NCBI GenBank assembly: GCA_031264325.1
Contig: JAISEE010000008.1
Coordinates: 1-35,525 of the forward strand
Direction: 5' to 3'
DNA from: Endomicrobium sp.
GTDB lineage: Bacteria > Elusimicrobiota > Endomicrobiia > Endomicrobiales > Endomicrobiaceae
Length of the DNA stretch: 35,525 bases
Shown: piece after piece, positions 27,519-35,525 of the stretch
How positions within the stretch are numbered: position 1 is the first letter of the stretch
Layout: every line of letters starts with the position of its first letter
Translations under genes and position numbers: made by a program
Notes under the pieces: generated by a model
The model's input: only the letters and a program-made list of their open reading frames with translations
What the model was told of the DNA's origin: nothing
The model's database searches: none

Positions 27519-29885
27519 ATGAAAATATTATATAGTTTGTTAAAGGAGTTTGTTGATTTTGAAGCGAGACCTAGAGATCTTGCTTCAATGCTTACATCTA
27601 TTGGCATAGAATCTTCTGTAGTTTCCCAAGCTTGTCTTTGGACTGGCGTTGTGACAGCAAAGGTTTTAGACGTTCAAAAGCACCATGCAATGGATAAACT
27701 TTTTTTATGTAGATTAAGCGATGGAAGCAAGGAATATTCAATAGTTTGTGGAGCAAAGAATATTGCTTTAGGGCAAATTGTTCCTCTTGCAAAAGTTGGG
27801 GCGGTTCTTCCTGGAAATTTTGAAATAAAGAGATTAAAAATAAGAGGCGTTAATTCTGAAGGCATGATTTGTTCGAAAAAAGAACTTGGATTAAAAGAAG
27901 AGTCCGAAGGCATTTTTGTCCTTGACGAAAAAACAAAAATAGGACTTCCTATTGAAAAAGTTTTTGATGGTGAAGATTCTATTTTGGAAATAGAAGTAGC
28001 AACTAACAGGGGTGACTGTTTAAGTCATTTAGGCATTGCCAGAGAGATTGGAGCTAAACTTCGCAAAGTTGTGTCTGTTCCGCAAATAAAAATTTTAACA
28101 AAACCTCAAACGTTAAGCTGTGTTGAAGTAAAATCTAATTTATGCAAAAGATACATAGGAAGCATTATTTCGGGGGTTAAAGTTGAAGATTCGCCGAAGT
28201 GGCTTATAGACATTTTAGCTAAAAGTGGCATAAAGTCAATAAATAATATAGTTGACATAACAAACTTTGTTATGATTGAGCTTGGGCAGCCTTTACATGC
28301 TTTTGATTTAAATAAACTTTCTTCAAAAAAAATCATCGTAAGAGAAGCTACTGGTTTTGAAAAAATAATTGCCCTTGACGGAAAAGATTATAAATTAGAT
28401 CCCGGAATGCTTGTTGTTGCCGATGAACAAAGTCCTATTGCCATAGCTGGAATTATGGGTGGAAAATTTTCGAGCATTGAAGATAAAACTGAAACTATTT
28501 TTCTTGAAAGTGCCATCTTTGACGCGTTTTCAGTAAGGAAAACTTCAAAAAAATTAAATCTTTATTCAGATTCATCTTATAGATTTGAAAGAGGTCTGGG
28601 TTGGGATATAGCTGAGCTTGCCATATGGAGAGCGACAAATCTTATAACTGAAATTGCAAGTGGTAAACAAGATGCCCTAGGAGACTTTCATACTGTTAAA
28701 TATGAAAAGACAAAAATAGCTTTAAGATTTGAAAGAATAAACAAAATTTTAGGCTATGCTATTGAAGAATACGAAGTTAGTGAAATTTTAAGATTTTTAG
28801 GTATAGATTTACAGTCAAAAGGTGAGATGATTCTTTGCACAGTTCCGTCTTGGCGTAATGATATAAAAATTGAAGTTGATTTGATTGAAGAAATTGCAAG
28901 AATCAAAGGTTATGATGCTATACCAATCTCAAAAACGAATACGTATTATTCTTATGTGTCAAACAATTCGTTTCTTTCATCTATAGTTGAGGAGTTTAGA
29001 ACTAAACTGAAAGGTTTTGGTTTTAGTGAAGTTTTGAATTGTAGTTTTTTAGAAGTTTCAGAGTTTGAAAGATTTGGGTTAAAATATTACTATAAAATAA
29101 CAAACCCAGTATCCAAGGAAAACGAATTTTTAAGATCGTCATTGCTTCCATGTTTATTTAAAAATTTAATACTTAATATAAGCCAAGGCTGTGAGACTGT
29201 GTCGTTATTTGAGCATGGAAAAATTTTTTTAAAGGCTGGGGAAAGAAAAGCTTTCTCTGCTGTAATGTATGGTGGAGTTTGGCATGAGTGGTGGAAGTGG
29301 GTTGAACGAAAAGTAAATCCTAAATTTGATTTTTATTTTGGTGGTGGTATAATAAAAAGTATTTTACCATCAGAAGAGTTTATGATAATTGAAAATCTAA
29401 CCCCTTCAAGCTATTTTCATATAGGAAAAACCGGAGCCATTCTTTTTAGAGGTAAAATAATAGGACAATTTGGCATTTTAAATCCTTCGTTTGTAAGTGA
29501 TATTAAAGATGAAGTTTTTTATTTTGAAATAGATTTAGAACCTTTTGAAAATACGTGTGTCAAAAAAACAATAGTTTATAAAGCATACTCAAAATTTCCT
29601 ATAGTAAAAAGAGATATTTCCGTAATTGCAGATAAGTTTTTGCTGTTTTCGGAAATAGAAAAAGTTATAAAGTCTGTTATAAAATCTGGTGGCATCTTGA
29701 AAGATTATTCATTGTTTTCTGTGTACAGTGATGAAGCTAAATTGGGTAATGGAAAAATAAGTTATTCTTTAAGGCTGTTGTATAAAAATGACAGAAAAAC
29801 GTTAAGCGATAAAGATGTAAATGACGATGTCTCAATTCTCTTAGATAGGTTAGATTCTGACTTAAACGTTAAGTTGAGACATTAG
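27519..29885 (+). CDS. pheT: Phenylalanyl-tRNA synthetase beta subunit
   Basis: tRNA-binding domain (VVTAKVLDVQKH), VATNRGDCLSHLGIAREIGA, NNIVDITNFVMIELGQPLHAFD, B5/core and FDX-ACB-like C-terminus. Confidence 0.97.
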   Translation: MKILYSLLKEFVDFEARPRDLASMLTSIGIESSVVSQACLWTGVVTAKVLDVQKHHAMDKLFLCRLSDGSKEYSIVCGAKNIALGQIVPLAKVGAVLPGNFEIKRLKIRGVNSEGMICSKKELGLKEESEGIFVLDEKTKIGLPIEKVFDGEDSILEIEVATNRGDCLSHLGIAREIGAKLRKVVSVPQIKILTKPQTLSCVEVKSNLCKRYIGSIISGVKVEDSPKWLIDILAKSGIKSINNIVDITNFVMIELGQPLHAFDLNKLSSKKIIVREATGFEKIIALDGKDYKLDPGMLVVADEQSPIAIAGIMGGKFSSIEDKTETIFLESAIFDAFSVRKTSKKLNLYSDSSYRFERGLGWDIAELAIWRATNLITEIASGKQDALGDFHTVKYEKTKIALRFERINKILGYAIEEYEVSEILRFLGIDLQSKGEMILCTVPSWRNDIKIEVDLIEEIARIKGYDAIPISKTNTYYSYVSNNSFLSSIVEEFRTKLKGFGFSEVLNCSFLEVSEFERFGLKYYYKITNPVSKENEFLRSSLLPCLFKNLILNISQGCETVSLFEHGKIFLKAGERKAFSAVMYGGVWHEWWKWVERKVNPKFDFYFGGGIIKSILPSEEFMIIENLTPSSYFHIGKTGAILFRGKIIGQFGILNPSFVSDIKDEVFYFEIDLEPFENTCVKKTIVYKAYSKFPIVKRDISVIADKFLLFSEIEKVIKSVIKSGGILKDYSLFSVYSDEAKLGNGKISYSLRLLYKNDRKTLSDKDVNDDVSILLDRLDSDLNVKLRH

Positions 29886-29925
29886 TTACTTGAGAAATTT
29901 ATCATTATGGAAGTGTTATAATTTT

Positions 29926-31422
29926 ATGATAATAAAAAAAGATAAAGATATGATTCAGAATTATTTTGAAGATAATTCTGGAGTTAGAGGATCTAATGCT
30001 GACTTGGTCGCTATAGCAGAAAAAGAAGAAGACATATCTATTTTTCTAAAAGAGATGTCAGCTAAAAAAGTACCGATAACAGTTGCTGGTGCATTAACTG
30101 CAAATACAGCTTCAGGACTTGCTTTTGGCGGAGCAGTTCTGTCTTTGGAAAGATTAAACAAAATAGGAAAAATTAAAAAAATTGATGAAAGCTATGCATT
30201 AATTACTGTTCAAACTGGGGCAAGAGTTAGTGATATAAAAGAAAAAGCTTACAGCGAAGGGTGGTTGTATCCTCCGGATCCTACAGAAAAAAATGCTTTT
30301 ATTGGAGGCAATATTGCTACAAACGCTTCAGGTGGAAGAGGTTTTAAGTTTGGAGTTACAAGAGACTATGTTGAAGCTTTAAAAGTTGCATTTACTGATG
30401 GATCTATTGCATTTGTTGAACGTGGTAAGTATTTTGCTGATAAAAATGGGGAGATGACTTTTAATACTAACAAAAGCAAAAAAAATATAACTCTTCCAAG
30501 GTATGTTTTGCCAAATATTAAAAATGCATCGGGGTATTACAATAAACCTCAGGCAGATCTTGTAGATATTCTTATAGGTTCTGAAGGTACGCTTTGTGTT
30601 TTTATTGATTCAGTATTAAAACTTATACCTCATTTTAAAGAAGTTTTTGGAGGTATAATATTTTTTGATGATAAAAATAAAACCTATGAGTTCGTCAAAA
30701 GAATAAAAAGCATATCTAAAAGAGCAAAATTTGAAAATTTAAAAAATTCAATCAATGCTATGTCCTTGGAATACTTTGATAAAAATGCATTATCCTTAAT
30801 AAAAGATGATTATAAAGCTATTCCAGAAAGTGTTGAAGCAGGTATTATGTTTGAACAAGATGTTTATGAAGACAACTCTGACGTTTTGATGGAAGAGTGG
30901 GTTAAAGAAATTGAAGATAATGGTATAAGTTTGGAAAAAGTTTGGTTTGCTTCAAATTTTTCTGAGATAGAAAAGTTTAGGGTCTTTAGGCATAAGATTC
31001 CAGAAAAGGTAAATGAAATTGTTAAAAAGAATAAAATTCCTAAGATAGGTACTGATTTTGCTGTTCCAGATAGCAAATTTTTTACAATAGTTGATTTTTG
31101 CGAGAAAGAATTTAAAAATGTTGGAGTTTTTAATTTAACATTTGGACATATAGGTGAAAATCATTTGCATGCCAATATACTTGCTAATAATGAGCATGAA
31201 TACGAAAAATGTAGAAAAATGTATATACGCATTGTTCAAAAAGTTGTTGAACTTGGCGGAACCGTGTCTGCTGAGCACGGCATAGGGAAGTTAAGACATA
31301 CTTTTTTGGCAAAAATGTTAGGAAAAGAAAGTTTCAAAGAACTGGCAAAATTTAAAAAAAGCTTTGATACAAGCGGAATTCTTGGCGTTGATAATATATT
31401 TCCTAAGCAGTATTTAGTTTAA
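29926..31422 (+). CDS. FAD-linked oxidase, GlcD / D-lactate dehydrogenase-like
   Basis: FAD-binding PCMH motif YPPDPTEKNAFIGGNIATNASGGRGFKFGVTRDYVEALKV; C-terminal FGHIGENHLHANIL and GGTVSAEHGIGKLR. Confidence 0.9.
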   Translation: MIIKKDKDMIQNYFEDNSGVRGSNADLVAIAEKEEDISIFLKEMSAKKVPITVAGALTANTASGLAFGGAVLSLERLNKIGKIKKIDESYALITVQTGARVSDIKEKAYSEGWLYPPDPTEKNAFIGGNIATNASGGRGFKFGVTRDYVEALKVAFTDGSIAFVERGKYFADKNGEMTFNTNKSKKNITLPRYVLPNIKNASGYYNKPQADLVDILIGSEGTLCVFIDSVLKLIPHFKEVFGGIIFFDDKNKTYEFVKRIKSISKRAKFENLKNSINAMSLEYFDKNALSLIKDDYKAIPESVEAGIMFEQDVYEDNSDVLMEEWVKEIEDNGISLEKVWFASNFSEIEKFRVFRHKIPEKVNEIVKKNKIPKIGTDFAVPDSKFFTIVDFCEKEFKNVGVFNLTFGHIGENHLHANILANNEHEYEKCRKMYIRIVQKVVELGGTVSAEHGIGKLRHTFLAKMLGKESFKELAKFKKSFDTSGILGVDNIFPKQYLV

Positions 31423-31687
31423 AACCTAAGTCTATTATCCATAGATAAAAGGAAAATTTTGTGAGTGAAAAATTTAAAAGATGAATTTTTCAGATAGACT
31501 CATTTAAAGGTAAAATATTTAAGTTTTTAGTCCTTATTGTGTTTATTTGATAATTGAAAAAGTGTCGTTTAGCGTAGCGGATAATCCAGTGACTGAATTT
31601 AATGAGTTCAGGGTATTATTTTACAGTAACAACAGCTTTGTTGTCACAGTTGTTCCACCACAAAAGCAAAATTATAAAATATTGCTG

Positions 31688-31757
31688 ATAGCTTTAAAAA
31701 CTTAAAACATACAACTTAAAATAAACCTAGTTGTATGTTTTAAGTTTTTAAAGCTAT
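31688..31757. repeat. Perfect inverted repeat, 29-bp arms, 12-nt loop
   Basis: Left arm 31688-31716 ATAGCTTTAAAAACTTAAAACATACAACT; right arm 31729-31757 is its exact reverse complement; loop TAAAATAAACCT. Confidence 0.97.
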
Positions 31758-33034
31758 AATCTATTCTATTATTTTATGATGCGGATGTTTTTAAAGTATC
31801 AAATGAAAAATAAACAAAAAAATATTTTTAGCGAGAGGTAGATTATTGTAAATTACAACAAAGTATAAATAAAATAGATATAATAGGAGGTATAAATATA
31901 ATAAATGAAGTTGGGATGAAAGAAAGAGGTGCATATTTGTCACAAACGAGAAAGCTTTAAGGATAAAAAAATTTAATGAAAAAGCTAAATTTTAAAAATG
32001 CATATTTGCATACTGATGATATTATTTTAAGATTAGTTTAATTATTTAAAGTAAGCTGATAAGCTATTTATAAGACATGGTTTTATGTTTGCAGATAAAC
32101 GTTTATTAAGTTAAAATATTTATCTAGCTTTGTTATTTTTTGTATGTGGCTCCCAAGCTTGGCTCTATAAAAATTGTAATAAAAGAATCTTCTATAATAT
32201 CTTTAAGATGTTCTTAGATGTTTTAAGAAGTATGTTTGCTCAAGATCTGAAGCCGATAGGTTTGAAAAGCTGTGGTATAAACTAATTATTAAGAAACCTT
32301 GGCAGAATAGATGCGATATTATTGTCTTTACAGGAAGATCTACGTGACATATTCTCATAGTCTGTGTAGAAAAAAAACTCTAACGGAAAGTTATGATTTT
32401 AGTAAGCGATGGAAAAAGATTGTGATTCAAAAATCAAAGAAGTTATAAATAAAGCTAAAAATGTGGAATTGAAAATTATTGTTGTTTGTATTGATACGTT
32501 GAGAATGGATCACAAGTTACTGTATAAGTTGGGGAGGGTATTTAAGAAGATAGAATTAAAGTTTTCTGGCAGTCATGTTTATACATTTTAAGGTGATGAC
32601 TAAACAGATAAAACAGAAAAAGAAAAAGCTTATTTATCATGTTACGTCGTTTGGCTAAGTTGGAAATTGCTGTTGTTAAACCTGTGTTTTAAAGAATTTA
32701 TTTTTTTGGTTACAAAAAAATGATTAATTGCATACGCTTTAAAGTTTACGAATTATTTTATTTGGCATAATGTTGGTTGTGGCTGATAATGACTTTGCTT
32801 AATGCTGTAAAGAAAATATTGTTCAATATCAATATTAATATAAAGGAATTGAATGAAATAATAAAAAGGAATATTTTGCAGAAATCGACTTTGTTGTTAT
32901 TGTAATTGTTTTTGATGAAGAAAAAAAATTATTTTTTTAAAGATAAAATTAAAAAGAATAATCAAAACTTCAAAAAAAAGATGAAGATTTCATATTCAAA
33001 GGAAGAATATTGTAGATGATATTATCTTGGAGCA

Positions 33035-33175
33035 ATGCCTCTATTTTTGGAAAAATTTTTGAATGAAAATATAGATGCCAAAATAAACATTACTATTTGC
33101 GCATTTTCAAATTGTGTTACAGCTGTCTTAAAGAAAACTGATATTGATATAATGATAAAAATAATAAAAAGTTAA
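33035..33175 (+). pseudogene. Possible remnant of a LysR-type or solute-binding-protein ligand domain
   Basis: MPLFLEKFLNENIDAKINITICAFSNCVTAVLKKTDIDIMIKIIKS* resembles the 'lp..L..F....P.v.i.l..g.....i..l...elDi.i' pattern; flanked by stops, no full-length ORF. Confidence 0.3.
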
Positions 33176-33756
33176 ACAAAGTTTTAATGGAAGGTTTAAA
33201 CAAAAGACGGTTTATGTGTTTATTATGTGCTTTAATAAAGTTAAAGATATTGTATATATTTTGTATTGGAGTAAGTTGACATGGACATGTTTAATGTTTC
33301 TGGCGTTGGGAAATTTTAGATATTGTCAACATTGATGATATTAATAGTTTAAATAACATGCAACAATATATTTAGTTTTATCTATGTGGATAAAAAAATT
33401 ACTCATAACATAATGTTGATTATCAATGAAAAACTAGGGTATAATGTTTATAAAGGAAAAGAAGAGTTAAGTGATATCAGAATAAAGTTGACCAAAAAGA
33501 TAATATTTTTAAAATGAAAAAGTTTTAATATGTGTATTGATAGAATATAAATATTGTTTTTTTTGTTGCTTTTGTTGAAGATAATTGAAGGATATTAGAG
33601 TGAAATTTTGGTAATGTGTATTTGGCGTTTAGTATAGTTATATATAGCTGTTGTTTTAGACATTTTTATTAATCTCAATACTTTAAGCAAAACAAAAAGT
33701 ATGCAAGAAAACATATTTATTGCTTTCAAGAAATTATGTAGACTAGAGTGTTTGAG

Positions 33757-33788
33757 TATTTTTATTTATATTTATATAAATAAAAATA
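33757..33788. repeat. AT-only perfect palindrome, 14-bp arms, 4-nt loop
   Basis: TATTTTTATTTATA-TTTA-TATAAATAAAAATA. Confidence 0.9.
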
Positions 33789-34111
33789 TGGCAAAATAAA
33801 AAACTACTTGCTTCTTTTACTTCTATTGGCTATATTGGCTAACTTTTTAAATCCTTATGACTCTGTATTTTCAAAAGATTTGCAAAATACAGTTAACAAA
33901 TTTTCAAAAACTACTGAGCTCGAGTTGTTTTATATTACGATGTGAAAAGTTGAAAAAACTAGTGAATAGAATAGTAATAATTAATAGTTATAAGTTATTA
34001 TTAAGGGCATATTGCAAAAAATTGTCAAAAAAGTGATAATATTAGTGGGTAATTTAGAAAATTCATATGAATCATATGAATAATAAACCATAAGAGTGAT
34101 GGGGGGTTGTT

Positions 34112-34270
34112 ATGGAAAGGTGGAAATGCTCTGTATGTGGAGATATTTATGATCCTGTAGTAGGTAACGCCGATAAAGGAGTTGTTCCAGGAACGCCTTT
34201 TGAACAGTTACCTGAAGATTGGACATGCCCTGTTTGCGGTCAGCCGAAATCTGTTTTTGAAAGAGAATAG
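34112..34270 (+). CDS. Rubredoxin, 52 aa
   Basis: Not in ORF track. RBS-like GGGGGG; MERWKCSVCGDIYDPVVGNADKGVVPGTPFEQLPEDWTCPVCGQPKSVFERE*, two CxxCG motifs. Confidence 0.96.
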   Translation: MERWKCSVCGDIYDPVVGNADKGVVPGTPFEQLPEDWTCPVCGQPKSVFERE

Positions 34271-34293
34271 AGAGTAACGAACAATGGTGGTTT

Positions 34294-35520
34294 ATGAAAC
34301 AAATATATTTAGACAATCAGTCTAGCACAAAGCTCGATAAAAGAGTTTTTGATGTTATGAAATCGTTTTTTATTGAGTATTATGGTAACCCTCAAAGTAT
34401 TTATTCTTTGGGTTGTGTATCTAAAAATATTCTTGAAACTGCAAGAAAGCAGGTTGCAGATTACATACATGCTGATGTCGGTGAGGTTATTTTTACTTCT
34501 TGTGGTACCGAGTCCAATAATTTAGCTATAAAAGGCATTTGTGAAGCGCTGAAGTCTAAAGGCAATCATATTATTGTGTCTGCTATAGAGCATTTTTCTG
34601 TTTTAAATGCTGTAAAAAAGCTTCAAAAAGTTGGTTTTGAAGTAACCTATATATCTGTTGATGAAAAAGGAAATATAAATGAAGCGGAACTTTTAAAAGC
34701 CTTGCGAAAAAGTACGATTTTGGTTTCAGTGCAGTATTCCAACACTGAAGTCGGAACTATACAAGATATAAAAAAAATAGTTTCAGCTGTTAAAAATAGC
34801 AAAGTTAATGATTTTGTTGTTTTTCATACTGATGCAGTAAGTTCAGGTGGCATGATGCCTATAGATGTAAAAGATCTTGATGTTGACGCTTTATCTCTAT
34901 CGTCTTCGGTGATGTATGGACCAAAAGGAGCCGCAGTTCTTTATCTAAAAAAGGGGATACGTATTATTTCTCAGATGGATGGCGGTGTGCAGGAATATTA
35001 TAAACGCGGAGGAACTGAAAATATTCCAGCTGTTGCGGGATTTGGAAAAGCTTGTGAAATAGCTAAAGAAGAAGCCGTGGCTAACAATGTGAAAATTAAA
35101 AGATTAAGAGATAAGCTTATAGAAGAACTTCCAAAGAGGATAGAATGTATTTACTTGAATGGAGCTTTAGAGAATCGTCTTGTAGGAAATGTAAATTTTT
35201 CAATTGAATTTGTTGAAGGAGAATCGTTACTTTTACTTTTAGACGCTAAGGGTATTATGGTGGCAAGTGGTTCTGCGTGCGCAAGTAAGAATCTTAAAAT
35301 GTCGCATGTTTTAGATGCTATGAAAGTTGATGTTGCCATTGGACAAGGTTCAATTTTATTTACTTTGTCAAAGTATAGTACAGAAGAAGAGATAAATTAT
35401 GTTCTTGAAGAGTTTCCTAAGATTGTTAAAAAACTTAGAGAAATGTCGCCTCTATATTCTTATTTTATTCAAACTGGAAAAAGAAAACACGCAGGGCCAG
35501 GTGCAGATTTTGGTGAATAA
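34294..35520 (+). CDS. NifS/IscS-like class V aminotransferase-fold protein lacking the PLP-binding Lys (putative pseudo-cysteine-desulfurase)
   Basis: IYLDNQSSTKLDKRVFDVM, FTSCGTESNNLAIKG, SAIEHFSVL, FHTDAVSS, YGPKGAAVLYLKKG, KRGGTENIPAVAGFGKA, ASGSACASKN. Canonical S(x)HK before YGPKG reads SSSVM. Confidence 0.93.
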   Translation: MKQIYLDNQSSTKLDKRVFDVMKSFFIEYYGNPQSIYSLGCVSKNILETARKQVADYIHADVGEVIFTSCGTESNNLAIKGICEALKSKGNHIIVSAIEHFSVLNAVKKLQKVGFEVTYISVDEKGNINEAELLKALRKSTILVSVQYSNTEVGTIQDIKKIVSAVKNSKVNDFVVFHTDAVSSGGMMPIDVKDLDVDALSLSSSVMYGPKGAAVLYLKKGIRIISQMDGGVQEYYKRGGTENIPAVAGFGKACEIAKEEAVANNVKIKRLRDKLIEELPKRIECIYLNGALENRLVGNVNFSIEFVEGESLLLLLDAKGIMVASGSACASKNLKMSHVLDAMKVDVAIGQGSILFTLSKYSTEEEINYVLEEFPKIVKKLREMSPLYSYFIQTGKRKHAGPGADFGE

Positions 35521-35525
35521 TTGTT

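Noticed and set aside
33385-33393. TGTGGATAA, reverse complement of the DnaA box TTATCCACA
   Set aside because: Isolated single match within a protein-like stretch (YVDKK); no cluster of boxes seen nearby.

Overview
The window is AT-rich bacterial chromosome, mostly conserved housekeeping genes in two divergent blocks. Minus-strand block (1-7892): ispE (cut by the window edge), a decayed rimI, pdxA, two PpiC/SurA-type foldases, terC-like, ychF and proA. Plus-strand block (9104-35520): rpmE-prfA-prmC, murA, rpsB-tsf-pyrH-frr, a small 2[4Fe-4S] ferredoxin, uppS-cdsA-dxr-rseP, ispG-greA, proS, infC-rpmI-rplT, pheS-pheT, a GlcD-like FAD oxidase, rubredoxin and a NifS/IscS-like protein. Gene content, AT bias and scattered pseudogenes suggest a reduced host-associated genome, possibly Elusimicrobia/Endomicrobium; this is inference only. 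The strongest unusual signal is the terminal NifS/IscS-like protein. It keeps the desulfurase fold motifs and the catalytic Cys loop, but the PLP-binding Lys of the 'SxHK-YGPKG' motif is Val (V206). The preceding His and the Gln and Arg of the active site are also substituted, so it looks like a PLP-independent pseudo-desulfurase next to a rubredoxin. Other points: a perfect 29-bp inverted repeat in a 2.7-kb decayed region, a ~265-nt rpsB leader with pseudoknot potential, a stop-interrupted rimI pseudogene, an exact 28-bp internal repeat in the ferredoxin, a shared 23-bp string in terC and ychF, and a Cys-rich patch in CdsA that may reflect compensating frameshifts. No CRISPR array, rRNA, tRNA or intact mobile element was seen.
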